Assembly: GCF_002878395.1 (NCBI RefSeq)
Contig: NW_025856554.1
Location: 209,544 to 273,543 of the forward strand
Length of the DNA stretch: 64,000 bases
Source of the DNA: Capsicum annuum
Lineage: Eukaryota > Streptophyta > Magnoliopsida > Solanales > Solanaceae
Direction of reading: 5' to 3'
Shown: positions 30,838 through 42,966 of the stretch, piece by piece
Position numbering within the stretch: position 1 is the first letter of the stretch
Layout: each line of letters opens with the position of its first letter
Translations under genes and position numbers: made by a program
The notes under the pieces: generated by a model
What the model was told of the DNA's origin: nothing
Seen by the model: the letters and a program-made list of their open reading frames with translations, nothing else
Databases searched by the model: none

Positions 30838-33800
30838 TGTCATGACCCAATTCACGAGTCATGATGGCACCAACTAAACCCACTAGTAGGTAAGCCAACA
30901 CCATAACTCAGAGCTAAGGCAATGGGTTACTTTGGTAGAAATGCCCGACAAGGGCCACAATAGATGCACACCACAACAAACAATGATGTTCCACAACAGA
31001 TAAGCAACTATGGATACCAATTCCCATGACCTAGTAATATTAATACAAGAGCATCTAAGTTCGATAATAGAAAATACAACTCAAAGTCTAATAGTCTTAT
31101 ACATCGTCTCAAATGCAAAAGACTGAATAAATATAGGAGGAAAACGGGCGACTCAAACTCTAAGAGCTCACCCAGTCTTCAAAAGAGTAACACAACACAA
31201 TATCAACTCAGCGACAACAACTAGTACTCGTGTCTGCACATAAAAGGTATAAAAATATAGTATGAGTACAAAAACAACGGGTACTCATAGGCATCATCGG
31301 TCGACTGAGCTAAATTATGATATAAAAATGATATAAAGTAAGACAATAACTATAAGTCAAGGTAAAAAATCAAACCTGAATAATCTCCATCATCACTGTA
31401 CAAAATAGCTAATCAACAAGAACAATAATACAACATCTTATATCAATCATACCACAACCATCATACACAATGAATAACCGATTTGAAAGCATAAAGCAGC
31501 ATACATATAATTATAATTGCATAAATACCAAGTTTAACACGTATACCATCGTTACAACATAAAGCAAAAGAACTTACCACAAAGTCCCATACCACCGAGA
31601 AGTACATCCAAAAGAACACAAAGTAAAGAACTCATCACAACGTCCCATACCACCGAAGAGTGCACCATTAGATCAATTAATCAACGCATCAAGAATATGT
31701 ATATACACAACCAAGTCACATTTATCACGCTTTCCATGTTTCCATTAAAGGTCATTTTCCAAGTTCCATTGTCATCATCAATTAACTCAATTTGACGCAA
31801 CAGAACCAATATAATCATAACCACAATTACATTATCATTTTGACCTTTAACTCATTGATATACTAAATCTAGTCTATATAAACTAACCACCATTTATAAA
31901 ATAGCCAACTTTCACATCTAGACAGGATGCTCAACTAAACCATAATCACCATTTAACCTGAAGTTCATTCCTAGTAACCTTAGGTGTACTAGCCATCATA
32001 TAGGAAGGGGTTACATATTATCAAACACATTTATCTATCTATTACTCAGCACCTCTCATTTTTCAACACCATAAATCTCTATGTCAACACTTAAGCAACC
32101 CACGACATCATCTACTAGGCATCAATACCATAAATCATCAACAATGCTATGTCAATTATTATCATTAGACATACCATGGCTACTAATTTCCACATTTAAC
32201 TAAATAAGGTTCACCAACTAGTATTCTAGGCATCCGAACCATCAAGTAATATAACCACTTTATATAAATAACTAGTTATCACATAACTCATTTCACTAGA
32301 CAAAATCCCATAACCTAACCATTTAATCAAGAAAAGTATATTTACTAGGTAATTCCATAATTCTACACATGATTGCACTTACCAATTAGTCTTGACTCAC
32401 TAGTCGGTAATTTCTACTTCTATTCACTATTTAATATTAACAAGAGTCATTCCACTTTTCTAGTGATTAATGGTAGAAAATTATAGACACTTCTTAAGGA
32501 AAACATCATATCGTACATGCACACAAGGACTTAATCATACAATGGCAGAACCACGCATATACCTATATTTTCACACATTCTTAGCATACATAACATCACC
32601 ATAACATCAATATATCCTCCGAGTTTATCGGGCGCTATAACATCAATTCCTCTTCTGAATTTACTAGGCATCATCAGATTATCAACATATCCTACAGATT
32701 CACCGGGCATCATCATAACACCAATATATCTATGGATTTACTGGGCATCATTAACACAAATACCTCTTTCAAATTTACCAGGCATCATCATCAGATGAAC
32801 ATATCCTCTGGATTCATCGGGTATTATCATAACATCAACATATCCTCCAGATTCATCGGGCATTATCATAACATCAATACCTCTTCTGTATTTACCGGAC
32901 ATCATCAAATCATCAACATATACTATGGATTCATCGGGCATCATCATAACATCAATATATCTTCTGAATTCACCAGACACAATCATAACACAAATACCTC
33001 TTTCAGATTTACCGAAAATCATCACAACATCAATGTATTCACCATGACATCAATATACACATATATAGTCAAATTAATAACAAGTACAAACCCACAAAGA
33101 ATAGATTGGAAAAGAAGTAAAAAGGATATATCATCACACCTTGCCATTTATCGTCAATGCAATATGTTTGTAGGTGCATGATCATGTACATACATGAGAC
33201 AAGATCACTTAATATATTACCAGTCTTAACATGATTATTAGAATGGTCAATAACTAGCCATGATTATACTTTCCAGAATATCCCTATATATACATGATTC
33301 ATAATACAATGATTAAAGGATTCCTTTGCACAAACATTAGTTAAGTCATTAGGCATGAACATAATATGTGCAATAGCATAATCAAAGGTTCACATGACAT
33401 GAAGAAAATAATTCAAATGATATCATGGTCATAAGCTCAATTTACAAGACTTTTCATTGCTAATCAATAATTTCAAGAAGATGAAAATCAGTATACACAT
33501 TATTTCCAAAGCCAACATCATTAATAACCCATCTAACATGCCTAACCATCACCATCCCAAAAGCATATTCGAAACATTTAATAAATATTTAGGTCAGTAA
33601 CAATTTACATAATCCAAGCTTAATGCGGTCACATTCCACTTCTAACATCTCAAAAAATCGATTCAAGTCTAACTTCTACTCGAGACTAGAGTAATTCATC
33701 TACACCATGTCTTATGGGTTTAACAATCCATACTAGTTCTATGGTATAATTCTTCCTTAAGTGTTCCTCTTAGTTCTTTCAAGGCATCTAAGGCAAATTT

Positions 33801-34656
33801 CACAACTAAACCTATTTAAGGTCCAATTACTCTTAGGGTGAGCAAACAAGGTCACTCCTATTTAATTGATACACCTAGAGAATTTCCATACCATTCATCA
33901 GATAACAAGTCTAACTAGCCAAGATTCTAAGATATAAGTCAATCACCACACTATACAAGTCCAATGGCCTAAGTAGTTCAACTAATCCAAATATACCATT
34001 TATCATACCAGTGCCTAAAACCCATCCCAATCTCAACAAAATATCATAATCATCCTACAATAAAGCTCAGTCTAACAAAAGTAAGCCTAACCTACTTTGA
34101 ATACAATAATAGCTCATGAATCAACAATCTTCACTTTCCCATTCCTCTAAACTTCTCCAAGGTTCCACGCTATCAAAAACATAATCTATGAATTATTACG
34201 AGAATGAAATCACTCATATTGCACCATTATGCTTCAGCTCCAAAATGACCCTAAAAAACCCCTAGTGGGTGCCACATACGGAAATTGAGTTTTCGAAATC
34301 AACCCAACGTTCAAATACTATTAGGGAGTTAAAGACCTCAAGAAATTTATGCAAAACAATCATATGTGGGACTAAAATCAAGCCTCAAGCTATTTGGGGT
34401 TTTGATAAAAAATTCAAGAAATTAAAGTATGAAATAAAAGGATTCTTACCTCAAATTCATTGTTAATCATAAATATAAATGAAAATCGAGCTTCTAATTT
34501 TCACCCAAGTCTCAATTTGAAATCAATAAATCTTTTATGGCTTCTAGGGTTCTCAAAAAATTGAAGAATGCCCAAAAAATTATCCTAAAGGGCCTTTTAC
34601 GCAAGTTTAAATGGGCCGCAAGGTTAAAACACTGCAGGAATATCATTTCTTCCACA
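30838..34656 (-). repeat. Long reverse-oriented Gypsy-type LTR sequence
   Basis: Begins TGTCATGACCCAATTCACGAG followed by TCATGATGGCACC, the reverse-complemented LTR end common in nightshade Gypsy elements (TGTCACGACCC...CGTGATGGCACC). No gag or pol is found over 3.8 kb, so it is best read as a solo LTR or several joined LTR pieces; the right boundary is a guess based on the repeat that resumes at 34663. It carries a 39-bp tandem array. The frames at 34269-34466 and 34537-34737 are not supported as genes. Confidence 0.5.
32605..33027 (+). repeat. 39-bp tandem array, about 11 copies
   Basis: Unit of the form CATCAACATATCCTCCAGAT plus TCATCGGGCATTATCATAA; units start at or near CATCAA/CACAAA every 39 bp. 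Two subtypes differ at ACATATCCTC versus ATACCTCTTT and partly alternate. Because 39 is divisible by three, frames stay open on both strands (32732-33181 +, 32738-33025 -, 32531-32716 -); these are by-products, not genes. Confidence 0.9.
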
Positions 34657-35746
34657 TCATGTGGTATAAATTCACTGCATCTCTTTCCTCAGCAACCTCT
34701 AGATGATCAAACTTTTGGTATTTCATTTATCAGCTAGACCGTTGTGCTACTTGTTCATCCATTAGTGCACCAAGTGGTGTAATCACGTTTTCCCTAGTAC
34801 AAATATAACATTATGCAATTTAAATAGATGTGAGCTATGGCTATGAGGTTGTAGTAGCTACTATTAGAAATCTATAGGGAACTTGTCTAAAGTTCTACAT
34901 TCTAGTTCTTAAGATCTTGTATTTCTGTACAGAGTTGCGATTTGGGGATATATTGTGAACCTCTGTGGGGAAATTTCAAAATAAAATTATTCTAACTATA
35001 CGAAATAAGAGAAAATTAGGCTATGGGCAGTTAAATGGTGTGAAGATAAGGACATATTTCTTTTCATATTCAATTTGGTCAGACATAAGGATGAGACTTT
35101 CAATTGAGAATAAGGCCTAATGACCGGTAATTGTCAGTAGCTGCCTCTATTTTACAGAAAATAAGAAATGTGACAATTGATGATTGCAAGATGGAGGGTT
35201 CACAATTATTACATGCTATGACAAGCTGCAAAAACATTCATCAGAATATGAAAAAAATGATCTTGGAAATTTCTATGAAAGACTAATGTCGAACAAACTT
35301 TGCTCCCTTCTCTCTGATTATGTTTAAAGCATTATAAACTGCACAAAATTGGATTTATTTGGAATAGTTGGTCTTTTGCGAATGATGTGTTGGATTTTTA
35401 GGACCTGCTATGGTCCTTTTTTATGTAATTTGGTCAATCCAGTTTTTATAATTGCTACTAAGCATTAATGTTAGAATTAATCAATACAGAACAATGTCAA
35501 TCAAATGGAGCTTCATGTAGACACATTGGAAATTCGAAAGGATAAATCAATTGGGGGAAGTAGATGAAGATAAAATATGTTCATACTCCATCTATTGTTA
35601 ACTAATGAAAATCAAAGTGAAGTAGTAGGAGTTTTGTTGTCATTTTCTTTTTCTGATTTAGGAGAGTTTCATTGTTTTATACCTTTGGTATAAAAGGAGA
35701 ATCTTCTTTTCTAATAGATAGTTGGCAAAATTTGGTTGTGACGGTA
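34657..35746 (+). other. Spacer with the right copy of the dispersed repeat
   Basis: 34663-34845 matches 27111-27300 (GGTATAAATTCACTG, GGTGTAATC, CCCTAGTACA). The remaining 900 bp to the Copia element are AT-rich with no ORF, RNA gene or repeat that I can support. Confidence 0.5.
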
Positions 35747-36550
35747 TGTTAAACCCTTAGTTTTGATGATTAAAAAATTGTATGTTGGGACCTATTTCCC
35801 ATATTTAGAACAGGTTGGGCCAACCTGTCACTATCACAGCCAATTGTCACAACTGGCGTAAAGTACAAAAGTTGGATAAAAAGCTGTTGTCAACCTTTTA
35901 CATCAACCAATGGAATCTCTCATAGGTTTTCTTGTGTCATACTATATATTTTTCTTCATCATCAACAAGAAACAATGCTTCCATATTCTTACAACAAAAT
36001 ATTTCTCCAAAGCAGAAATCAAAGACTCCACTCTATAATAGGGAACTGATAGTTCATCGAGTTGTATTTTTATTTTCTTGTTATAGTTGCGTTTTTGTAA
36101 GTTTTTCTAAAATGTTTGTCTACTGTTGCTTATGATTGTTTGTAGTTGTTGTATTGTAAATCTGATTTCCTTTGTAATCATGCAGAGTTAGGTGATTCTC
36201 AAGCTAGAGTTAGCTTTTTGTGTCGAGTTAGAGTTAGCTGGAGGTTGAAGTAGTAGAGTTACTTCTTATGTCTTTTGGTGATAGCATTATTACTAAGCGA
36301 TTGAGGATTAAGAGTTTAATCCTTAGATTTGGAGTCTGTATTTAAGAGTTTACTTAGATATAGCAGAGCTTAGAAATATTGGAGGCAAGTCACAGTTTTT
36401 CTCCCTTGAGCAAGGAGTTTCCACGTAGAACTCCTGTATCTGTTGTATACTCTTTCTAAGAACTTTATAATTTTATCATCTCCTAGTTATTTTTTTTAGG
36501 TCATCTGGGAATAGGTCCCTGAGTTGAGGAGCAACCCGTTGCAACACACA
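35747..36550 (+). repeat. 5' LTR of element E
   Basis: TGTTAAACCCTTAGTTTTGATG to TTGCAACACACA (804 bp); primer site follows. Matches 42262-42966 over its first 700 bp, including CATATTCTTACAACAAAATA and TAGGTGATTCTCAAGCTAGA. Confidence 0.88.
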
Positions 36551-36553
36551 ATT

Positions 36554-36565
36554 TGGTATCAGAGC
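36554..36565 (+). other. Primer binding site of element E
   Basis: TGGTATCAGAGC, a perfect 12-base match to the tRNA-Met complement, three bases after the LTR. Confidence 0.9.
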
Positions 36566-36662
36566 AGGTCTTCCATCAAAAGGCTAACACCTTGGAAAGA
36601 TCTTGAGAAATAGTTGCTCTTTTAAATCTTGAAGAAGTTTAGTCTACCACAACACCCCTAAG

Positions 36663-37521
36663 ATTCAATGGTGAATATTATGGGTGGTGGAAGAAAATAA
36701 TGCATGATTTCATCATGGCTGAAGATTCATAGCTTTGGGATGTCATTGAGGATGACCCCTTTGTTCCTAAAAGGGCAGTAAAGATTGGTGATATGACATC
36801 ATAGGTTCCCAAGACTAAGATGGATTTTGATTATGCTGACAGAAGAAAGATAGAGAAGAACTATAAGGGCAAAAAGATAATTGTGTGTGGTTTTGGTCCC
36901 AATGAGTACAACAGGATCTCTACCAGTAAAACTGCTAAGGAGATCTGATATTGCCTTAGTCATGAACGAACTACTCAAGTTAAGAAGTCCAAGGTAGATA
37001 TGCTGACCAATTAGTATGAGACCTTTACTATAAATAAAGGAGATTCCATTTAATAAATGCACACAAGGTTCACTACACTAACTAATGAGCTTCTCTGCCT
37101 GGGTAAAGTTATTCAAACACACAAGCAGGCCAGGAAATTCTTAAGCATTATTCCAAAGAGGAGGGAAAACAAAGTTGATGCAATTACTGCAGCAACAGAT
37201 CTGAATAAAATGTAAATGGATGAGCTCATTGGTAATCTCAAAACTTATAAGACGCTAAATAAATTGGGAAAATTAAAGGATAAGCCTAAAGAGGAAAAGA
37301 ATTTAGTTCTAAAGGCTACAAAAGGTACTCATAGGACTAAAGAAGATGAAATAACTTATATTGCAAAATGGGTACTTAAATCCTTTAAAATGTTAGGGAC
37401 TTTATCTATAAGAGGTGAATCTTTCAATCACTTCAATGAAGGAAAGAGAAATGGTACCTGCCACAAATATGACAAGCTGGGGCATTTCAATAAGGATTGT
37501 CCAATACACAAGGTTGAGTAA
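36663..37521 (+). pseudogene. Element E Copia gag with degenerate zinc knuckle
   Basis: UBN2/DUF4219-type gag, the particle protein of Copia elements. One frame reads nearly throughout with single stops: NGEYYGWWKK, LWDVIEDDPFVP, GPNEYNRISTSKTAKEI, THTRF-type MHTRFTTLTNEL, then open from 37216 (MDELIGNLKTYKTLNK) to the zinc knuckle CHKYDKLGHFNKDC. There the second Cys of the CCHC box is Tyr. About eight stop codons, mostly in place of W, Q or E codons, disable it. The antisense frame 36799-37062 is a shadow. Related gag at 60860-61000 (-). Confidence 0.88.
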
Positions 37522-38290
37522 AAGAAATATGTCAAAAGAGATATTGATAAGGAGAGAGGAAAGGAATAGGTTCCTTTAAAGTATACTAGGAAAATTGAAG
37601 CTGACAATGTTGTAAATCATGTGCTTGCAGATTATTGGGGTGATTCATCAAGTGAGTTAGATAAATCAAAGAAAAGAGAAGATATTTCCATGGTGGTAAT
37701 GGGATATGAAGTACAAGTTTTTGACTTACTCCTTTCCTTGATGGCAGACACTGATGATGACGAAGGTAAACTTGTGGCTCTTTTTAATATCAAAGAAAAT
37801 CTAAAGGATTACTCCTTCGGCAAGCTGAAATCTATTGCCTTTGCATTGATTGACTCTTTTAATGATTTTTCTAAAGACAAAGAAAGGCTGATGGAATCCC
37901 TTGAAAAATATGAGGAAAAAGTTATTGAGTTGAGTGTCCAAGTGACTGAACTCACCAATGAAAAGGGAAAGTCGAAGGATGATCTTGAAAAGTGTGAAGA
38001 ATAAGTGATTGAACTAACTGTGCAAGTTGTTGAGCATCAAGAAACCTGTAAAAAAAATTTGAGTGGGAATGATCTTCTGTGTAAATAATTAAGTGAAACT
38101 ACTAAGCAAGATTCCATTGCCAATGGTGATGGAAGCAGTACACAATTTTCATTATAAGAAGTAGTAGAAGTTAAAGATAATATGACTGCTTCACTTTAAA
38201 GAAATTTCGTTCTTGAAAAAGAATTGGTTAAAGTAAGGAATGAGCTTGAAAATACTCTCAAGTGGACTACTTCATCACAAGCTCTCACTA
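37522..38290 (+). pseudogene. Element E gag C-terminal acidic and coiled-coil region
   Basis: Follows the zinc knuckle. Acidic DYWGDSSSELDKSKKREDI, then LVALFNIKENLKDYSFGKLK and a long heptad-like coiled coil (DKERLMESLEKYEEKVIELS, QVTELTNEKGKSKDDLEKCE) broken by a stop at 38002. Then comes SLXRNFVLEKELVKVRNELENTLKWTT to about 38270. The same blocks occur on - in element F (60157-60852). This tail is normal in nightshade Copia gag. Open stretch 37621-38004. Confidence 0.8.
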
Positions 38291-39160
38291 CTCATACTTA
38301 TCAAGAGCCGAATAGCAGGAGAGGCTCAGTTTACCACAGTCAAAGTGAGGCTTCCTACTATGTTGTTAGACATGCAAGAATCAAGGATAATTATCAATGA
38401 ACCCATTGTATCAAGGATGGTCACACAAGATAAATATGTCCATTCAAAACATCAAATAAGCAAAGCTTAAGGAATTTCATCATTTCTGGAAGAGAGAGAA
38501 GAAGATTACCAAGCTGGATAAAGAAGAAGTTGATCTTCCCTCTATCTCTCAATTGGGAACTCAAACTAAAATATGTTCCCAAGACTAACAACTAATTTAT
38601 GATGTAGCACAAATCAAGAGATAGCAGGCAATGCAGGGATGATTGATGTTATTTGCTCAGAGAATATGTTGGAAAGCTTAAGAGAGTACCTTGTATAGTT
38701 ATGGTTCCTTGAAGAAATTTAGTAGGGAATTGGTTGAATGAAACATGATGAGATAGGTCTTATAAGACCCAGATGAATATTGGTTTCTTTCATAATTCTC
38801 CTTTTATGACTATGAACAGGTGAGCAGGTGTCCTGGCTAGGTAATGATCTATATGTCTAATTCAGTTTCATGTCTTCTACAAATATACATCTATGGAAAA
38901 AAGGAGAATATGAAAAAGGGAAGGTGAGACAACAAAAAATGATGTGTTCAATGATCATATAGGGTCCATGTCCCAATCAGGTTAGTATTATTTACTATTT
39001 TTAAATAGTGATCATTTTAAACAATAAATGATATATGCCACGTCACTCTCCAACTCTTTCTAAAAAGCTATCAAATGTTCTTAACATCCAAGAGATGCAT
39101 CCATCTAATCAGACATATCTCATTAGACACATCATTTTATCAAATCTGAACTGTTCCCTC
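38291..39160 (+). other. Non-coding stretch after gag in element E
   Basis: No pol motif and no usable ORF. Two short frames (38240-38470, 39035-39223) lack recognisable content. This is where Copia protease and integrase would be expected. Confidence 0.5.
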
Positions 39161-39165
39161 ATGTC

Positions 39166-39176
39166 CTATTTAAAAT
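39166..39176 (+). promoter_or_regulatory. Possible internal TATA box before the foreign ORF
   Basis: CTATTTAAAAT about 270 bp upstream of the ATG at 39458 that begins METPDNSFPKRD. Its position after a gag-only region suggests the second ORF may have had its own promoter; this is inference. Confidence 0.35.
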
Positions 39177-39457
39177 CAAAAAATTTAGATTCTTTCACTT
39201 TTATTTCAAAAGTTCTCTCTTAGATAGCCTCATCAGTTCCCAAACCTTCATCAACAACTCATATTGTTTCTATTCGTATAGTTCACTTGATATATATGAT
39301 GTCAAATCACTTCTCATCCTAACAAAAAAGCTAACCCATTCCTTTAAAAATATTAGATACTTCCTCTATTCCATTTGGGTCTTAAGAATTGTTTGCAATC
39401 ACTAAGTTCTCCTCTATGTCCCTGTGAAAAATTTCTAGGGATTCAATTCTCGAAAGA

Positions 39458-41700
39458 TGGAAACCCCTGATAATTCTTTTCCAAAAAGGGATAATATTAT
39501 GGATGCCAAATCTGAACCAAAAATTCTCCCTAATTAAATAAAAAAGGAGATGGAAAGGTTGATTCCTCTAAGAACCCATTCCCGATCGAAGAAGCCCAGA
39601 TTGAATTCCTTAAAAATCTTTGTTCTACTCTTGCCTCTCAAGTTAACAAATCTAAGGACCTAATCTGTAATTAACAAGTTCCTTCCAACTGGGATTTGGA
39701 TTCCTCCTCCAAAACCCTTTTACCTAACAAATTGGAATCCTCTAGAAAATTAGGAAGTTTCCCCTTAGACAACCTTTCTTGAAGATCTACCAATCTCTAG
39801 AGAGCCTCCCTCCAACATTCATGCTATGACTGAGGAAATAGAAGTGTAGGGCCTTACTTCTTTGAGTTTTGCACCCTAAAGATGGGAAACTTCTTCTAAA
39901 ACTCATTTTACCAGTAGAAAGAATAATTTTCTCTTAGTTATTGATGAGGAGAATATGGTATTTCCTCTAGTGCTTTATCTTTCAAGTTGAAAGAAGGATG
40001 CAAAGGTTTCCTCAGATAGTGATGATACTAATCCCTTGTCATGGAAATTTTCTAAGAAAGGATCCTCCTCCTCTAGTAACCCTCAGAAATAGCTAAGATA
40101 CCAGGGACCAGGATGAGTCCCAAAAATATAATTAAGGAGGCTTTGGTAAAAAATAAGATTGATAGCAAGAAGTGAAGGATGGAGAAGAAGAAGAAGAAGG
40201 GTGTAGAGGAGTCTGCTGAAGAAAATTAGAGTGATAATGATAGCAGGGATAGTGACTATGTTAGTCTTGATGATTTTTTTGTAAATTTGTTTGATGATGA
40301 TGATGATGACAGTTTATACAACAGTGATGCTATTGATTTTGATGTAGATAGAAGTGTGGGAGATATTAGGGATAAGTCAAAAAGAAAGAAAACTATATCT
40401 CTAAAAAAAAGAAAGGGATTTCAACTAAAAATTTTTGGGTCAAAGGTAACTGGAAAGCTAAAAAGGGTACCAATAGCAGGCAACAAGCGATCAGGTCCAA
40501 ACCCTAAGATTGCAAAGACCTTAGGAGCTCCTGGCTCATCTACTAAGGGGACTGGTCGCTCAAGGAAGGGCTCCTCATTAAATGGGAAAGGCAAAGGGTT
40601 GTCAAGAGAGGCAAGATAAGAAATCTTGAAGGCACAGGACATTCTAAGAGGAAGAGTATTTGACCCTTCGATTCCTGAGTTACCAAGAATGAAGAAACTG
40701 CTTGAATGGGTTAGTTTTAAAAGTAGGAGCATTTATTTGTGGTACTTGTTCCTCTTATGTATTAAAAGAAAGTTCATTTGTTCTATCACAACTAGAAAAT
40801 TTGTGAAGATGGTTTGTACTTGACCTCTCAGGTAAATGGAGTAAATATTTCTATTGTTGAGGATGTAATGTCTGAGATCTTGGGAGCATCGACTGAACGG
40901 ATATAGTCTGTGAGACAAGAAGAAGGATCCACTAAGTTACTAAAAATTTGTGGAAGTTTGGATGACATGAATGTGGAAAATGGAACCAAGACGGCCTTGA
41001 AAAGTGAGTACCAACTACTCTTTAAGTTAGTGAATAAATGTCTACTACCTAGATCATGAAAAATAACCACCATCATTGGACCAGATTTGTATATCATGGA
41101 GGTTTAAGCAAAATTTAAGAAATTCATTCTTCCTGCTATAGACATTGAACACATGCATATAGTGATGACTGCCAAAGATGGGAAACATGGGCTGACATAT
41201 GGTTTCTAGCTCAATTGAATTGTTTCTTACTTTAATGTGGTTTGTGAAAAAAGAAATGTTGGATATGTTAAGAAAATATTTAACATGACAACTCTGGAGG
41301 ACTATGAGTGTGTTCCTAGGAGAGGTGGTGAAAAATCCAAGACTCTTATGTCTGAATTAGTGGAAGTACAAAAGAGTTTGAAGAAAGAGATAGAATCCAT
41401 GACTTCCATAATTGCTCTACGAGATGCAGAGATTATTGCATTAAAGGCTGCATCTTCCAAAAGAAGTGAAATAGGAATAGGTTTAAAAGAGGATTTATTG
41501 ATTGAAAATGCTACCCTGCAGGAAAGGGAGAAGAAGCTAGAATCCCTGATTGAAGCCATAATAAATGCCAAGAATAAGGAACTAACTCAATAAAATCTTA
41601 AGGCACATACTGATGAGAGTAAGAGGATGACAATCCTTCTTAGGTAATTGTTCGAAGATTCTTCCTAGAATCCATGTCCATATGGTCCCCACTTCTTCCC
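39458..41700 (+). pseudogene. Plant-transposon-protein-like coiled-coil ORF in element E
   Basis: A non-retroviral ORF, related by memory to the 'putative plant transposon protein' family common in nightshade repeats. Readable blocks: METPDNSFPKRDNIMDAKSE (39458); an acidic then Lys/Arg-rich, low-complexity region (40287-40619, SKRKKTISLKKRKGFQLKI, KGTGRSRKGSSLNGKGKG); the conserved start DILRGRVFDPSIPELPRMKK (about 40632-40700); EILGASTERI and KSEYQLLFKLVNKCLLP (40880-41060); NMTTLEDYECVPRRGGEKSK; and a C-terminal coiled coil (41340-41593, EVQKSLKKEIESM, IALRDAEIIALKA). Frameshifts near 40720 and 41110 and several stops disable it. Function is unknown; the basic region could bind nucleic acid. 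Confidence 0.7.
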
Positions 41701-42261
41701 TTTAGCTCCCTTATTTTATTATCTCTAGGATATATTGGGCCCAATTATCATCTTATTTTAAAGTCACTATGTTTGAATAGTTTTTTTATACTGGTTTAAT
41801 TGTTATTTGAATGCTTTATTTTTGTGTTATCCCTTCCTTTATTTTATCTATTGTTTCTTGCACCTGATAGTATTTCCTCAATGGCCATAAATTAATATGT
41901 ATGCTTATCTGCACTTGGTATATTTCTTAACCTCTTTGATGATGCCAAAAAGGGGAAGTTGTTTGATGTATTTTATTTGGAAGGAAAGGTTGAAATGTAG
42001 TTGCACTGTGATGTGATTAGTGATAGTGAATGAAGATTGGGGTTCTTGTACTTAAAGGGAAGATACACAGGGGATGCTCATATACATGGAGAATAAGGTG
42101 AAAATGCTTAGGGTATCCGTGATAGGCGGAATTTTTTGGGAAAATATGTTCAGTTTTTGTGGCTTGTGTTGCTGAGTGTTGTTGTGTAAACTATGTAGTG
42201 TGTGGGTGTTTGAAGATGTTGAATGCTTGCAAGGGTTTGTCATCATCAAAATGGGGGAAAT
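41701..42261 (+). other. 3' untranslated part and polypurine tract of element E
   Basis: T-rich, no ORF. A purine block GCCAAAAAGGGGAAG lies at 41945-41959 and the real tract ATGGGGGAAAT at 42251-42261, directly before the 3' LTR. The 97-codon frame on - at 42052-42345 spans the LTR boundary and is not a gene. Confidence 0.7.
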
Positions 42262-42966
42262 TGTTAAGTCCTTAGTTTTAATGATTGACAAATTATATGG
42301 TCGGAGCTGTTTCGTAGATATTTGTGATGGAAAAGTTTCTACCACTTAGGGAATAGGTTAGGATCATCTATCACTATCATAGTGTATTGCCACAGATGAC
42401 GCAAAGTACAAAAGTTAGTGAAAAAGCAACTGCCACCCTTTTGCCTCAACCAATGGGATCTCCCCTAGGTTTTCTTGTGCCATGCAATTATTGCTCATCT
42501 TCCTCAACAAAATAACAATGCTTCCATATTCTTACAACAAAATACTTCTCTGAAGCTCCACTCTATAACAGGGAATTAATAGTTCATAGAGTGGTATTTT
42601 TATTTCCTTATTATAGTTGGGTCTTTGATAGTTGTTCTTAAACGCTTGCCTATCTCTGCTTATGATTGTTTGTAGGTTTTGTGGAGTAAACCAAATTTGC
42701 TTTGTAATCATCTAGAGTTAGGTGATTCTCAAGCTAGATTTAGCTTGTTGTGTCCAGTTAGAGTTAGCTAGAGTTACTGCTTCTGTCTTTTGGTGATAGA
42801 GTTATTACTAGGACATTGAGGATTAAGTGTTTAATCCTTATATTTGGATTCTGTATTCAAGAGTTTTCTTGGATACAATGGAGCTTAAAAATCCTGGAGG
42901 CAGGTCGTGGTTTTTTATCCATTAAGTAAGGAGTTTCCATGTAAAACTCCTATTTCTGTTTCTGTT
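42262..42966 (+). repeat. 3' LTR of element E, truncated
   Basis: TGTTAAGTCCTTAGTTTTAATG, matching the 5' LTR until AACTCCTATTTCTGT. The last 107 bp or so (5' LTR 36443-36550) are missing and unrelated sequence follows. Confidence 0.85.

Larger units (their letters stand above)
35747..42966 (+). mobile_element. Element E: Copia-type LTR element with gag but no pol
   Basis: LTR (35747-36550), tRNA-Met primer site, a Copia-type gag with zinc knuckle and coiled-coil tail, then an unrelated ORF of the plant-transposon-protein type instead of protease-integrase-RT-RNase H, a purine tract and a truncated 3' LTR (42262-42966). No pol motif is seen anywhere in 38.0-42.2 kb. By structure it is a large non-autonomous element that would need enzymes from a related Copia. 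Element F (60085-61799, reverse) is a relative sharing LTR start and gag. The left flanking 5 bp are CGGTA; the right flank is lost with the 3' LTR end. Confidence 0.8.

Noticed and set aside
32531..33181. Open frames of 61-149 codons on both strands
   Set aside because: Produced by the 39-bp tandem array, whose length is a multiple of three.
30838..34656. Solo LTR with an exact target duplication
   Set aside because: CATTA on the left and TCATG on the right do not match, so the right boundary stays uncertain; kept only as LTR-type sequence.
36799..37062. 87-codon frame on the - strand
   Set aside because: Antisense of the element E gag, whose + reading has clear family motifs.
40421..40732. 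103-codon frame on the - strand
   Set aside because: Antisense of the Lys/Gly-rich region of the element E second ORF.
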